A stretch of 64,000 bases of DNA from Mesobaculum littorinae (lineage in GTDB: Bacteria > Pseudomonadota > Alphaproteobacteria > Rhodobacterales > Rhodobacteraceae). How positions within the stretch are numbered: position 1 is the first letter of the stretch; each line of letters starts with the position of its first letter. The stretch spans positions 248,001 to 312,000 of the forward strand of contig NZ_RQXX01000001.1 of assembly GCF_004011175.1 (NCBI RefSeq), in the 5' to 3' direction. A program made the translations under genes and the position numbers. Positions 9,020 through 18,681 of this stretch are shown one piece after another. The notes below the pieces were generated by a model. It was given only the letters and a program-made list of their open reading frames with translations, was not told the DNA's origin and did not search any database.

Positions 9020-9362
9020 CCGTAGGCTGCTGGATAGCAGAGACGCCGGAGCGGTCAAGCCGCAGCGCCATGCCGAAAGGGGCGCGGCACATGCCGGGGG
9101 TGGCGGCGTCCGCGACCTGGTGTCGTATCACGCGGCGCCATCGTGGCGCGGCGCGGAGCTTTCAGGTACCGCCGGTTCAAGGTGGATGTCGGCAGTCCGG
9201 GCGCCCCCGGGTGTGTCGAAACCGCGGTGATCGAGCGTGTTCAAGGCCAGAGGTCGCCGCGGCGTTGCCCCCGCAGGCGGGATCGGCTATCGCCGGGGCG
9301 CATGCCGCGGCCGACGGGGCCCGTGGCCGGTATCCATCAGATCAAGGGGCGGGCCAGCCGAC
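9020..9362. other. gene-free leader before purM
   Basis: About 340 nt between the tRNA and purM. A short GCGCCA-tcg-TGGCGC inverted repeat is present near 9135-9150. No riboswitch, small gene or clear promoter was recognised. Confidence 0.4.
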
Positions 9363-10424
9363 ATGACCACCGACAAACGCGGTCTCACCTATTCCGACGC
9401 GGGCGTGGATATCGCCGCGGGCAACGCTCTGGTCGAACGGATCAAGCCGCACGCGGCGCGTACCGCGCGGCCCGGCACGATGGACGCCCTGGGCGGGTTC
9501 GGCGCGCTTTTCGATCCACGCGCGGCAGGATTTGCCGACCCCGTGCTCGTTGCCGCGACCGATGGCGTCGGGACCAAGCTGCGCGTCGCCATCGAAAGCG
9601 CAGCGGCCGGTCTGGGCGGGCTCGACGGCGTCGGCATCGACCTTGTCGCGATGTGCGTCAACGACCTGGTGTGCCAGGGGGCCGAGCCGCTGTTCTTCCT
9701 CGACTACTTTGCCACGGGCAAGCTGGACGTGGCCGAGGCCGAGATCGTCGTGTCAGGCATCGCCGAGGGCTGCGCAAGCGCAGGTTGCGCGTTGATCGGC
9801 GGCGAGACGGCCGAGATGCCGGGCATGTACGCCAAGGGTGATTTCGACCTCGCCGGGTTCGCCGTGGGCGCGATGGAGCGCGGCGGCGCCCTGCCGCGCG
9901 ACGTGGCGGCGGGCGACGTGCTGCTGGGCCTTGCCTCGGACGGGCTGCATTCGAACGGCTTTTCGCTGGTCCGCCGCGTGGTGGAGCGGGCAGGCCTGGG
10001 GTGGGATGCCGCGGCCCCCTTTGCCGACGGGCCCCTGGGCCCCGCGCTGCTGACGCCCACGCGGCTTTACGTGCGCGCGGTGCTCGACGCGATGCGCGCC
10101 GGAGGGCTGCACGCCGCGGCGCATATCACCGGCGGCGGTCTGACCGAGAACCTGCCGCGGGTGCTGCCCGACGGGATGGGGGCGCGGATCGACCTGGGCG
10201 CGTGGCGCCTGCCGCCGGTCTTTACCTGGCTGGGCGAGGCCGGCGGCCTGGACGAGGCCGAGCTGCTGCGCACCTTCAACGCGGGGATCGGCATGGTGCT
10301 GGTCGTCGCCCCCGAGGTGGCCGAGGTGCGGGCGGCAGAGCTGACAGCGGCGGGCGAGACGGTCGTGCGTCTGGGCCATGTCGAAGCGGGGCAGGGCGTC
10401 TCCTACGAGGGCCGGCTGGCGTGA
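9363..10424 (+). CDS. purM: phosphoribosylformylglycinamidine cyclo-ligase (AIR synthetase)
   Basis: A 353-residue enzyme of de novo purine synthesis that closes FGAM to AIR with ATP. The N-terminal [10 protein letters not shown], the ATDGVGTKL block (nucleotide-binding Asp and Lys), GGETAEMPG and [13 protein letters not shown] are all family hallmarks. The ATG of MTTDKRG is chosen because upstream in-frame residues are low-complexity Arg/Gly and unlike the family. It overlaps purN by 4 nt, so the two enzymes are translationally coupled. Confidence 0.96.
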   Translation: MTTDKRGLTYSDAGVDIAAGNALVERIKPHAARTARPGTMDALGGFGALFDPRAAGFADPVLVAATDGVGTKLRVAIESAAAGLGGLDGVGIDLVAMCVNDLVCQGAEPLFFLDYFATGKLDVAEAEIVVSGIAEGCASAGCALIGGETAEMPGMYAKGDFDLAGFAVGAMERGGALPRDVAAGDVLLGLASDGLHSNGFSLVRRVVERAGLGWDAAAPFADGPLGPALLTPTRLYVRAVLDAMRAGGLHAAAHITGGGLTENLPRVLPDGMGARIDLGAWRLPPVFTWLGEAGGLDEAELLRTFNAGIGMVLVVAPEVAEVRAAELTAAGETVVRLGHVEAGQGVSYEGRLA

Positions 10425-11014
10425 GCTTGCGCGTCGCCATCCTGATTTCGGGCGGCGGATCCAACATGCTGGCACTGGTGCGGTCGATGACCGGCGATCA
10501 CCCCGCACGGCCCGTGCTGGTCGCGTCGAACGATCCCGGCGCCGCGGGCCTTGCCCGCGCGGCCGAGCTGGGGGTGCCAACGGCGGCAGTGGATCACCGC
10601 CCGTTCCGCGGTGACCGCGCGGCCTTCGAGGCCGCGCTTTCCGAAAAGCTCGACGCCGCGCGCCCCGACATCCTGTGTCTCGCGGGCTTCATGCGGATTC
10701 TCACCCCCGGTTTCGTCGCCGGGTGGGAGGGGCGGATGCTGAATATCCACCCGTCGCTTCTGCCGCTTTATCCAGGGCTCGACACTCATGCCCGGGCGCT
10801 GGCTGCAGGCGACACTGAGGCCGGCTGTACGGTGCACGAGGTGACGGCCGCGCTGGATGACGGGCCGCTTCTGGGGCAGGCGCGGGTGCCGGTCGTTCCC
10901 GACGACACGCCCGCGGACCTGGCCGCGCGGGTGCTGACCATGGAACACCGGCTGTATCCGGCGGTCCTGCGCCGCTTTGCATCCGGGGACCGCAGCCCCG
11001 TGCACCTGTCCTGA
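10421..11014 (+). CDS. purN: phosphoribosylglycinamide formyltransferase
   Basis: A 197-residue GAR transformylase that transfers formyl from 10-formyl-THF in purine synthesis. ISGGGSNM is the phosphate-binding loop and [16 protein letters not shown] carries the catalytic Asn and His. The active-site Asp block is partly diverged ([13 protein letters not shown], with the conserved VHxVxxxxDxGP pattern). The start is GTG, sharing GTGA with the purM stop. Confidence 0.95.
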   Translation: MSLRVAILISGGGSNMLALVRSMTGDHPARPVLVASNDPGAAGLARAAELGVPTAAVDHRPFRGDRAAFEAALSEKLDAARPDILCLAGFMRILTPGFVAGWEGRMLNIHPSLLPLYPGLDTHARALAAGDTEAGCTVHEVTAALDDGPLLGQARVPVVPDDTPADLAARVLTMEHRLYPAVLRRFASGDRSPVHLS

Positions 11015-11143
11015 CGGGCTTTCCTTTCGATACCTGAGCCAATATCAACGTCTGGCCCGCCGACCTTGAGTAAGGCAAACCCACCGGACGACGCGGGACC
11101 TAAGTAACGCAGACCCCGAGGAAAGAGGACGCAGATCGCCCGG

Positions 11144-12301
11144 ATGATCACCATCACCACGACCGAAGCTCTGGCCGCCTTTTGCGAACGTGCGAAGGCC
11201 GCGCCCTACGTCACCGTCGATACCGAGTTTCTGCGCGAGCGCACGTATTACTCGAAACTCTGCCTCGTGCAGCTTGCGGTGCCCGGCACCGCCGAAGAGG
11301 ATGCGGTGCTGGTCGATCCGCTGGCCAAAGGCCTGTCGCTCGACCCGCTCTACGATCTCTTCCGGGATGAGAGCACGGTGAAGGTGTTCCACGCCGCGCG
11401 GCAGGATCTCGAGATCTTCTTTATCGAGGGCGACGTCTTTCCCAGACCGCTGTTCGACACGCAGGTCGCGGCTATGGTCTGCGGTTTTGGCGAGCAGGTG
11501 GGATACGAGACGCTGGTGCGCAAGATCGCCAATGCCCCGCTCGACAAGACCTCGCGCTTTACCGACTGGTCGCGCCGCCCGCTGTCGGAGGCGCAGAAGA
11601 CCTATGCCATCGCCGACGTGACGCATCTGCGCGACATCTACGAATACCTTTCGGCCGAGCTGGAAAAGACCGGTCGCACCGCGTGGGTCGAGGAAGAGCT
11701 GTCTGTCCTGACCGATCCCGCGACCTACCGGATCGTGCCGGAAGAGGCGTGGCAGAGGGTCAAGACCCGCACCCAGTCGGGCAAGTTCCTGGCCATCGTG
11801 AAAGAGCTTGCGCAGTTCCGCGAGGCCTATGCGCAAGAGCGCAACGTGCCGCGCAGCCGGGTCTACAAGGACGACGCGCTGATCGAGCTTGCTTCGACCA
11901 AGCCGCAATCGCCCGAGGATCTCGGCCGGTCGCGCCTGCTTCTGCGCGAGGCGCGCAAGGGCGAGATTGCCGAGGGCATCCTGGCTGCGGTGAAGGCCGG
12001 GGTCGAGATGGACCCCAAGGACCATCCGCGCCCCGACCGCAGCCGCGAGAAGCTGCAGGTGAACCCGGCGCTGGCGGATCTTCTGCGGGTGTTGCTGAAG
12101 GCCAAGTCGGAAACGGCGGGCGTGGCGCAGAAACTGATCGCGACGTCCTCCGACCTCGACGCCATCGCGGGCGGGGATCGCAGTGTCCCGGCGCTGAACG
12201 GCTGGCGCAAGACGGTCTTCGGTGCGGATGCGTTGCGGCTGTGCCGGGGCGAAATCGGCCTGGCCGCGAAGGGCGCGCAGGTGCGGGTGATCGACCTCTG
12301 A
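11144..12301 (+). CDS. rnd: ribonuclease D
   Basis: A 385-residue 3'-5' exoribonuclease of the DEDD superfamily, acting in tRNA and stable-RNA 3' maturation. ExoI is TVDTEFLRERTYY, ExoII is HAARQDLEIF, and ExoIII lies in the YAIADVTHLRDIYEYL region. An HRDC nucleic-acid-binding domain follows (about residues 205-285). It is 129 nt after purN and convergent with trpE. Length fits the family. Confidence 0.94.
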   Translation: MITITTTEALAAFCERAKAAPYVTVDTEFLRERTYYSKLCLVQLAVPGTAEEDAVLVDPLAKGLSLDPLYDLFRDESTVKVFHAARQDLEIFFIEGDVFPRPLFDTQVAAMVCGFGEQVGYETLVRKIANAPLDKTSRFTDWSRRPLSEAQKTYAIADVTHLRDIYEYLSAELEKTGRTAWVEEELSVLTDPATYRIVPEEAWQRVKTRTQSGKFLAIVKELAQFREAYAQERNVPRSRVYKDDALIELASTKPQSPEDLGRSRLLLREARKGEIAEGILAAVKAGVEMDPKDHPRPDRSREKLQVNPALADLLRVLLKAKSETAGVAQKLIATSSDLDAIAGGDRSVPALNGWRKTVFGADALRLCRGEIGLAAKGAQVRVIDL

Positions 12302-12308
12302 TCGCGTG

Positions 12309-12341
12309 CAGGGCGCGCGGCTGCATCGCCTGCGCGCCCTG
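12309..12341. terminator. 10-bp hairpin between rnd and trpE
   Basis: CAGGGCGCGC and GCGCGCCCTG form a perfect 10-bp stem with a 13-nt loop, 8 nt after the rnd stop and between convergent genes. No T-run follows, so the terminator role is by position only. Confidence 0.5.
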
Positions 12342-12413
12342 TGACGATCCATCCCTCGACGGGCCGCGGGTGTGTGCCGGACCAGGGGGGCAAATCCCCC
12401 GGTCAGCCCCAGC

Positions 12414-13931
12414 TCAGCCGTTGCCGCCGCCCGAAGAGAAACGTCCGGCCTCTTCGGCGGCGCGGCGGATCGCCATCGCCTTGTTCACCGTCTCCTGGAA
12501 CTCGGCCTCGGGGTCGCTGTCCTGCACCACGCCGCCGCCAGCCTGGATGTAGAGCGTGCCGTCCTTGACCAGGGCGGTGCGCAGCGCGATGCACATGTCC
12601 ATGTCGCCATTGGCGCTGAAATAGCCAACGCCGCCGCCGTAGATGCCGCGCTTCTCGGGCTCGAGCTCGTCGATGATCTGCATCGCGCGGACCTTTGGTG
12701 CGCCCGACACGGTGCCCGCGGGCATGCCGGCGAAGAACGCCTGCAGCGCGTCGCAGTCGTCGGAAAGCTCGCCCACCACGTTCGACACGATGTGCATGAC
12801 GTGCGAGTAGCGTTCGACGATGAACTGCTCGGTCGGGCGGACGGTGCCGATCTTCGACACCCGGCCCACGTCGTTGCGGCCCAGGTCCAGCAGCATCAGG
12901 TGTTCGGCGCGCTCCTTCTCATCGGACAGAAGCTCGGCCTCAAGCGCGCGGTCCTCTTCGGGCGTGGCGCCGCGGCGCCTTGTGCCCGCGATCGGGCGCA
13001 CCGTGACCTCGCCCCCGAAGACCCGGACCAGGATCTCGGGGCTGGCACCGATCACCTGGTAGCCGCCGAAGTCGAAGTGGAACATGAAGGGCGAGGGGTT
13101 CGTGCGCCGCAGCGACCGGTAAAGCGCGAAGGGCGGCAGCGTGAAGGGCACCGCCCATCTCTGGCTGGGCACGACCTGAAAGATATCGCCTGCGCGGATA
13201 TACTCCTTGGCCGTCTCGACCGCGGCGAGGTAATCGGCGCGGGCAAAGTTCGACACGGGCTCGGGCGCGGCGCTGTCCGGCCCAAGGTCGCGAACGGCGC
13301 CCGCGGGGCTGCGTTCGAGGTCGCGCACCGCGTCCATCACCCGCTCGGCCGCCTGGGCATAGGCGGCGCGCGCCGACAGGCCCGATCCGGCCCAGGCTGG
13401 CGCCACGACCGTGACCTCGCCCTTCACGCCGTCCAGCACGGCGATGACCGACGGGCGCAGCATCACCGCGTCCGGCAGGCCCAGCGGATCGGGGTTGGGG
13501 GCGCCCAGCTTGGTTTCGACCAGCCGGATCATGTCGTAACCCAGATAGCCGAAAAGCCCCGCCGCGCTGGCCGGCATCCCCTCGGGCAGGTCGATCCGGC
13601 TTTCGGCGATGATCGCGCGCAGGGTGTCGAGCGGATCGCCCGGCAGATCCTCGAACGCCTCGGGGTCGAAGCGGGCGGCGCGGTTGACCCGGGCCGAGGT
13701 GCCGCGACACTCCCAGATCAGGTCGGGCTTCAGCCCGATGATCGAGTAGCGGCCCCGCACCTCGCCGCCCGTCACGCTTTCCAGCATGAAGCTGTTGGGC
13801 GTGGCGGCGGCAAGCTTTTGCATCAGCGACACGGGCGTGTCGAGATCCGCGGCAAGGCGGGCATAGACCACCTGGTTCTGGCCGGCGGTGAAACCGGCCT
13901 CGAAATCTGCGTAATCGGGGACGAGGATCAT
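12414..13931 (-). CDS. trpE: anthranilate synthase component I
   Basis: A 505-residue chorismate-using enzyme that makes anthranilate, the first step to tryptophan. The N-terminal regulatory part contains SFMLESV, the LLES-type Trp-feedback motif. The C-terminal catalytic part has AGTRRRG, HLMLLDLGRNDVGRV and GTVSGAPKVRAM. It lies 14 nt after the PpiD-like gene and is probably co-transcribed. The glutaminase subunit trpG and trpDC, which often follow in related genomes, are absent here: rnd comes next on the other strand. Confidence 0.96.
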   Translation of the reverse strand: MILVPDYADFEAGFTAGQNQVVYARLAADLDTPVSLMQKLAAATPNSFMLESVTGGEVRGRYSIIGLKPDLIWECRGTSARVNRAARFDPEAFEDLPGDPLDTLRAIIAESRIDLPEGMPASAAGLFGYLGYDMIRLVETKLGAPNPDPLGLPDAVMLRPSVIAVLDGVKGEVTVVAPAWAGSGLSARAAYAQAAERVMDAVRDLERSPAGAVRDLGPDSAAPEPVSNFARADYLAAVETAKEYIRAGDIFQVVPSQRWAVPFTLPPFALYRSLRRTNPSPFMFHFDFGGYQVIGASPEILVRVFGGEVTVRPIAGTRRRGATPEEDRALEAELLSDEKERAEHLMLLDLGRNDVGRVSKIGTVRPTEQFIVERYSHVMHIVSNVVGELSDDCDALQAFFAGMPAGTVSGAPKVRAMQIIDELEPEKRGIYGGGVGYFSANGDMDMCIALRTALVKDGTLYIQAGGGVVQDSDPEAEFQETVNKAMAIRRAAEEAGRFSSGGGNG

Positions 13932-13945
13932 GGCGCGGTCCGGGG

Positions 13946-16117
13946 TCAGGGGAACTGGCTGTTGACGGCGTTGATCGCCGACTGGTTCAGTTCGACCCCC
14001 TCGCGCCGCTCGATCGCCTGGGTGTAGGCGTCGACCAGGTCCTGCGCATAGCCCTGCGCGGCCTGCCGGGCAAAGTTCGACTTGGCCGCCTGGGCTTCGT
14101 CGTTCTCGGGGTCGGGCTGGTTCACGGCGTCGAGGATCACGATCACAGCGCCGGTGTCGGTGGCGAAGGTTTCGACATCGCCCGGTTGCATCGCGAACAC
14201 GGTCGAGATCAGCTGCTCGGGCGCGTCCTGGAACGTATCGTCGCGCAGGATCCCGGTTTCCTCGCGCACCGCGTCGGCGCCGAGGGCGGCTACCAGCGGC
14301 GTCGCGGTGGCATCGGCACCGCTGTCCGTGGCAGAGTCCGCGGGTGTGTCCTCAGAGACGTCCTCTGCCGCGACGGTGTCGGTTCCTTCGGCTTCGGGCA
14401 ATTCGGCTTCGGTGGCTCCGGCGTCGGCCTCGGTCCCGGCATTTTCAGAGCCCGCGGTTGCCTCGTCGCCGGTCGGCAGTTCAGCTTGCCCAGCTTCACC
14501 TGCCGCCGTAGTCTCTTCGATCGTAGGCCCGTCGGTCTGCGACCCATTAGGCGCAACATCAGCGTCCCCGGCTTCGGCTGCTTCGGCGGGGGCTGCTTCG
14601 GCAGGCGACAGGATGGGCGCGCCGGTGCGGATCGCCTCGGCGATCTCTTCGGCCCGCGCCAGCAGGCGGTCGCGCTGCTGCGCCTCGGTCCAGTCGGCGC
14701 GGACGCGGTCGGCGACCTCTTCGAAGGGCTGCACCTCGGGCTCGACGATGCCGTCAAGGCGCAGGGCGAAGACGCCGCCGTCGGCCAGTTCGACGATCGC
14801 CGGGAAATCTCCCTCCTGCGCAGCGGCCGCGGCCTCGCGGAATGCGTCGTAGGCGGTGATCCCCTCGGCCGTCTGGCCCGACCACAGGATTTCGCCCAGC
14901 TCCATGTCGGTTTCGGCCGCCAGGTCCTCGAGCGTGGCGCCGCCGGCCAGAAGATCGTCGAGACGCTCGACCTCGTCGGTGATCTGGCGACGGGCTGTGT
15001 CCATGGCGTAGGTGGCGCGCAGGTCCTCCTCGGCCTCCTCGAAGGGCACCTCGGTCGCCTGCAGGATCGCGTTCATCCGGAACAGCGCGGGGCCAAGCGG
15101 GCTTTCCGCCGGGCCGGCGATCCCGGGGGCGTCCAGCGCAAAGACGGCCTCGCCCGCGGCGCCCAGGTCCTCTTGCGCCACGTCGCCCAAGTCGACGTCG
15201 TCCAGCGTCAGGCCGCGGTCTTTGACCAGAGTGTCGAAATCGGTCTCGCCGGCGTCGATCGCGGCGCGGGCATCTTCGGCTGCCTGCGCGTCCGAGAAGA
15301 CCAGGCGTTCGACCAGCCGCCGCTCGGGCTGGACGTACTGGGCGATGTTCTCGTCATAAAGCGCGCGCAGCCGGTCCTCGGGGATATCGACATCGTCGAC
15401 CAGCATCTCGGGCGTGACCCAGGCATAGGTGATGCGGCGACGCTGGGGCAGGGTATAGGCGGTCTCGTTCCCCTCGTAATAGGCGCGCAGCTCGTCCTCG
15501 GTCGGCTCGGGCAGGGGGGCTGTCAGCGTGTCCGGGCCGACCGTCGCCCAACGGAAATCGCGGGCTTCGCGCGCATATTCGTAAAGGGTGTCGACGAAGG
15601 GCCGCGGCGCCTCGATCCCGCCCGATACCGCGTCCTGCAGGATGGTGCGGGCGGTTTCCTCGCGCACGCGGGTCTCGAATTCGGTCACGCTCATCCCGTT
15701 TTGCTGAAGCGTGTAGCGATAGGCCTCGCGATCGAACGCACCGTTCAGCCCCTGAAAGGCGGGGATGGCCGAGATCTCCTCGGCCAGCGTCTCGTCACCC
15801 ACCGACAGGCCCAGGCGGTCGGCCTCGTCCTCGAGCGCGGTAAGGCCCACGATCTGCTCAAGTACCACGCGGTCCAGGCCAAAGGCGCGGGCGTCGCTCA
15901 GCGTCATCGCCTGGCCGGTCTGGGCGCGGATCGCGCGCAGTTCGCGGTCAAGCGCGTTGGCATAGCGCTGCGCGGTGATCTCGGTGTCGCCGACCCGTCC
16001 GATCGCGGAGGTGGAGCCGCCGAAATTCGTCGCGCCGAACCCCGCCAGCCCGATGATGAGCAGCAGCAGGATCACCCACACGATCATGTTCGATACGGAT
16101 CTCTTCGCGCGCGCCAT
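13946..16117 (-). CDS. PpiD/SurA-N-type periplasmic foldase
   Basis: A 723-residue single-pass membrane chaperone. One transmembrane helix (about 11-28) follows a basic N terminus, then a SurA-N-like domain (about 35-185), which anchors it facing the periplasm as in PpiD. A parvulin-like PPIase region follows but is diverged. Residues of about 505-605 form an acidic, Ala/Glu/Thr/Asp-rich low-complexity linker before the last 100 residues. The start MARAKRSV has AGGGA upstream; 22 extra residues of a longer frame are rejected. It leads trpE. Confidence 0.88.
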   Translation of the reverse strand: MARAKRSVSNMIVWVILLLLIIGLAGFGATNFGGSTSAIGRVGDTEITAQRYANALDRELRAIRAQTGQAMTLSDARAFGLDRVVLEQIVGLTALEDEADRLGLSVGDETLAEEISAIPAFQGLNGAFDREAYRYTLQQNGMSVTEFETRVREETARTILQDAVSGGIEAPRPFVDTLYEYAREARDFRWATVGPDTLTAPLPEPTEDELRAYYEGNETAYTLPQRRRITYAWVTPEMLVDDVDIPEDRLRALYDENIAQYVQPERRLVERLVFSDAQAAEDARAAIDAGETDFDTLVKDRGLTLDDVDLGDVAQEDLGAAGEAVFALDAPGIAGPAESPLGPALFRMNAILQATEVPFEEAEEDLRATYAMDTARRQITDEVERLDDLLAGGATLEDLAAETDMELGEILWSGQTAEGITAYDAFREAAAAAQEGDFPAIVELADGGVFALRLDGIVEPEVQPFEEVADRVRADWTEAQQRDRLLARAEEIAEAIRTGAPILSPAEAAPAEAAEAGDADVAPNGSQTDGPTIEETTAAGEAGQAELPTGDEATAGSENAGTEADAGATEAELPEAEGTDTVAAEDVSEDTPADSATDSGADATATPLVAALGADAVREETGILRDDTFQDAPEQLISTVFAMQPGDVETFATDTGAVIVILDAVNQPDPENDEAQAAKSNFARQAAQGYAQDLVDAYTQAIERREGVELNQSAINAVNSQFP

Positions 16118-16446
16118 GCCACAGGTCCCTTCGGGCTTCTCCCAGTTCCAGAGGTGTCTAGGGCAGCGTGGAAGTCGGGGCAAGGGCGCCGCCGACCGGG
16201 CGGGGACGCGGCGGCTGTGCCTGCCGGAAGGCGCGGCTTCGTCGGGCGGGTGGCGCCGCGGTGGGAGGGTCCGGGGCGCGAGGAGTCGTGGCGTGCGACC
16301 GGGCAGGGAACAGGCGCCGGGCCGTGGCGCGGAGGACGGGGCGCCACCCCGGGCTCGGGCCGGGGTGGTGAGCGGCGATCAGAGGCGGCCGGCCGGTCGG
16401 GCGCCGGAGGACAGGTGGCGGGCGACTGGGGCGGTTGGCGACCGGG
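16118..16446. other. gene-free stretch between aminotransferase and ppiD-like gene
   Basis: About 330 nt of very GC-rich sequence with no credible gene. A perfect 9-bp hairpin (16344-16368) lies about 80 nt after the aminotransferase stop. The rest probably holds the ppiD-trpE promoter, which I could not pin down. Confidence 0.4.
16344..16368 (-). terminator. hairpin downstream of aminotransferase
   Basis: CCACCCCGG and CCGGGGTGG form a perfect 9-bp stem with a 7-nt loop, following the SYLF-aminotransferase unit on the minus strand. No T-tract is seen. Confidence 0.35.
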
Positions 16447-17664
16447 CTAGGGCGCCCACTCCGACAGCCGGTCGAAGAGCGTGCCGATGCCCGCGCGGTC
16501 GGCATTGGCGAAGGCGATGCGGAATTCCTGCTGCCCGGTGCTGCCCTCCGGCCTGCCGGCGGTCCCGCCCGAGGGACGGAACATCGTGCCGGGCAGCAGC
16601 ATCACGCCCGCCTCGGCCACCATCCGCGGGGCCAGGACGTCGGACCCGATCTTCCAGGGGTGTTCGACCCATGCGAAATAGGCGCCGGCGCCGCGCAGGG
16701 TCCAGCCCGACAGGCGGGGGAACCCGGCCTCGATCGCGGCGCGGCGGTCGAGGATCTCGGTCCGTTCGGCGGCGCGCCACGTGGCAAGGTTGCGCATCCC
16801 CCAAAGTGCGGCATGCTGGCCCAGCTGGGGCGCGCAGATCGCCACGGTGTCGAGAAACTTCTCGACCTCGGCCAGCCGCGCGGGCGAGGTCAGGATGGCC
16901 CCCGTGCGATGCCCGGTCAGGCGGTAGGTCTTGGAAAAGGAATAAAGCTGGATCAGCGTATCGTCCCAGTCGGGATCGGCAAAAAGATCATGCGGCGACC
17001 CGGCGCGGGAATGGAAATCGCGATAGGTCTCGTCGAGGATCAGCGCAATGCCGCGCGCCCGCGCAAGGTCGCGAAAGGCGGCAAGCAGGGCCGGCGGGTA
17101 CTCCACGCCCCCCGGATTGTTGGGTGATACCAGCACGATGGCCCGGGTCCGCGGCCCGATCAGCGCGGCGGCCAGGTCGGGGTCGGGCAACAGGTCGTCC
17201 CCGGTGGGCAGGGCGACGGTGTCGATCCCGCTCATCTCCAGCCACATCTTGTGGTTGAAATACCATGGCTGCGGCAGGATCACCGCGTCGCCCGCCGACG
17301 CAAGCGTGGCGATGGCGGCGCAGAAGGCCTGGTTGCAGCCCGCGGTGATCGCCACCTGTCCGGGCGTGACCCGCCCGCCGTAATCGGCGGACCACTGGTC
17401 GGCGATCTCGGCGCGCAGCTCGGGCAGGCCCAGGACGGGCCCGTAAAGATGCACGGCCTCGTGGTGCTGCACCATCTCGGCCATCGCGGCCCGCATCCCG
17501 TCGGGCGGGGGATCTACCGGCGCGGCCTGGCTCATGTTCAGAAGCGGCCGGTCGGCGGGGAAGGTGACGCCTTCCAGCCACCGCCGCGCCGCCATCACGG
17601 GCGGCGCCATGGTGGCCCCCAGCGCGGGGTTCAGCGGCGCAACCGGGGCCGCCGGCCGGATCAC
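16447..17664 (-). CDS. PLP-dependent aminotransferase (fold type I)
   Basis: A 405-residue class I/II aminotransferase. SPNNPGG (180-186) and DETY (211-214) contact the cofactor. SFSKTYRLTGHRTG places the PLP Schiff-base lysine at K245. A substrate-side Arg lies in QEFRIAF near the C terminus. Specificity is not readable; aspartate- or aromatic-type substrates are possible. The start is GTG overlapping the stop of the upstream SYLF gene by 4 nt, so the two are coupled. Confidence 0.9.
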   Translation of the reverse strand: MIRPAAPVAPLNPALGATMAPPVMAARRWLEGVTFPADRPLLNMSQAAPVDPPPDGMRAAMAEMVQHHEAVHLYGPVLGLPELRAEIADQWSADYGGRVTPGQVAITAGCNQAFCAAIATLASAGDAVILPQPWYFNHKMWLEMSGIDTVALPTGDDLLPDPDLAAALIGPRTRAIVLVSPNNPGGVEYPPALLAAFRDLARARGIALILDETYRDFHSRAGSPHDLFADPDWDDTLIQLYSFSKTYRLTGHRTGAILTSPARLAEVEKFLDTVAICAPQLGQHAALWGMRNLATWRAAERTEILDRRAAIEAGFPRLSGWTLRGAGAYFAWVEHPWKIGSDVLAPRMVAEAGVMLLPGTMFRPSGGTAGRPEGSTGQQEFRIAFANADRAGIGTLFDRLSEWAP

Positions 17665-18218
17665 GGGATGATCCGGGTGTATTTCGTCCCGCTGATCGAG
17701 GCGCCGCCGATCAGCCCCGCCTGGCCGAAGATCACCGCGATCACCGGAGACAGCGACGTCGTCGTCGCCGCCGACAGGTTGCCGCCGCGATCCTTGACCG
17801 CGTATTCGATATCCGCCCCGGCGGCCCAGCCGGGCGAGGTGCGGAAGGTATAGAGCGATTCATTGGTCATGAAGAACAGCACGTGGGCATATTGCTGCGC
17901 GCCGATCTGCAGCCCGATCGAGGCCTGCGTGGCCGAGTAGTAATCGATCGTCGTGCCGTCGACCTGCAGCGCGCCGCGCCCGTAGGAGCCGCCGATGCCG
18001 AGGCCCGCCTGGGTGACCAGCGGCATCACCAGCATGCCCGCGGACTTGTCGCGCAGATCCTGCGTGGCGGGAAAGCTGGAGAAGAGGTAATGCAACGTGT
18101 TCGCGACGCGCCGGTCGATCATCTCGGCCCCGCGGGACCGGATGCCATTGTCGCAGGCCGCCGTGAACAGGCTGCCTGCCGCGCCCGCAAGGAACATGCG
18201 ACGGGATTGGGGGATCAT
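17661..18218 (-). CDS. SYLF/Ysc84-domain lipoprotein
   Basis: 185 residues. The N terminus [18 protein letters not shown] has a twin-arginine-like pair and a lipobox ending at Cys22, so it is an exported lipoprotein. The remainder is the SYLF (Ysc84) lipid-binding domain, with the [27 protein letters not shown] and [12 protein letters not shown] blocks. Function in bacteria is poorly known; envelope association is inferred. The start was taken at MIPQSRRM because it gives a proper signal peptide; a long upstream extension is rejected. Confidence 0.85.
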   Translation of the reverse strand: MIPQSRRMFLAGAAGSLFTAACDNGIRSRGAEMIDRRVANTLHYLFSSFPATQDLRDKSAGMLVMPLVTQAGLGIGGSYGRGALQVDGTTIDYYSATQASIGLQIGAQQYAHVLFFMTNESLYTFRTSPGWAAGADIEYAVKDRGGNLSAATTTSLSPVIAVIFGQAGLIGGASISGTKYTRIIP

Positions 18219-18681
18219 CGGGGGTGCCCTTCTTGTCTGCTCGTGCCCAGGGCGGAGACCTTCTGCCGGGTCTGCGCGCCGCGGGGGCATCGTATGCGAG
18301 GGGGGCGCGCAAGTCACGCACCGATGTCGCCGATACGAAAGGGTTTGCCGACGGTGGGGCAGGCCGTGCCGCTGGCAGTCGCGTCGGCAGGGGAGCAGTG
18401 CCGACACGCGTTGCACCGCTAGCAGACGGAGGCGCCGCTGGCGGCGTCCTGCTTCTTGGTCTGCCGGTTCGTGGTCTGCCTGCCGGGGCGCGGTGATCTT
18501 CGCGTCCTGCGGGGGTGTGCCGGTCCGCATCCGCGGTGCGGGCCGGGGAGGGGCCGAACAGGGGGCGGTGTGCCGCCAACTCGGGCGGCGGGGGGCAGGG
18601 GGCGGGGCACGGGCTTGCCCGCGGGGCGGGCTGCCTCTACACCCGCGCAGAGACACTGACACCGATCCCCGGGGACCCCAG
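18219..18681. other. divergent intergenic region, SYLF gene and proS
   Basis: About 460 nt, very GC-rich. It must contain both promoters, but I see no convincing -35/-10 pair, RNA gene or small ORF. Confidence 0.4.

Noticed and set aside
14186-16450. Long open frame antisense to the PpiD-like gene
   Set aside because: Arg/Gly-rich, no family pattern, mirrors codon periodicity of the real gene on the other strand in GC-rich DNA.
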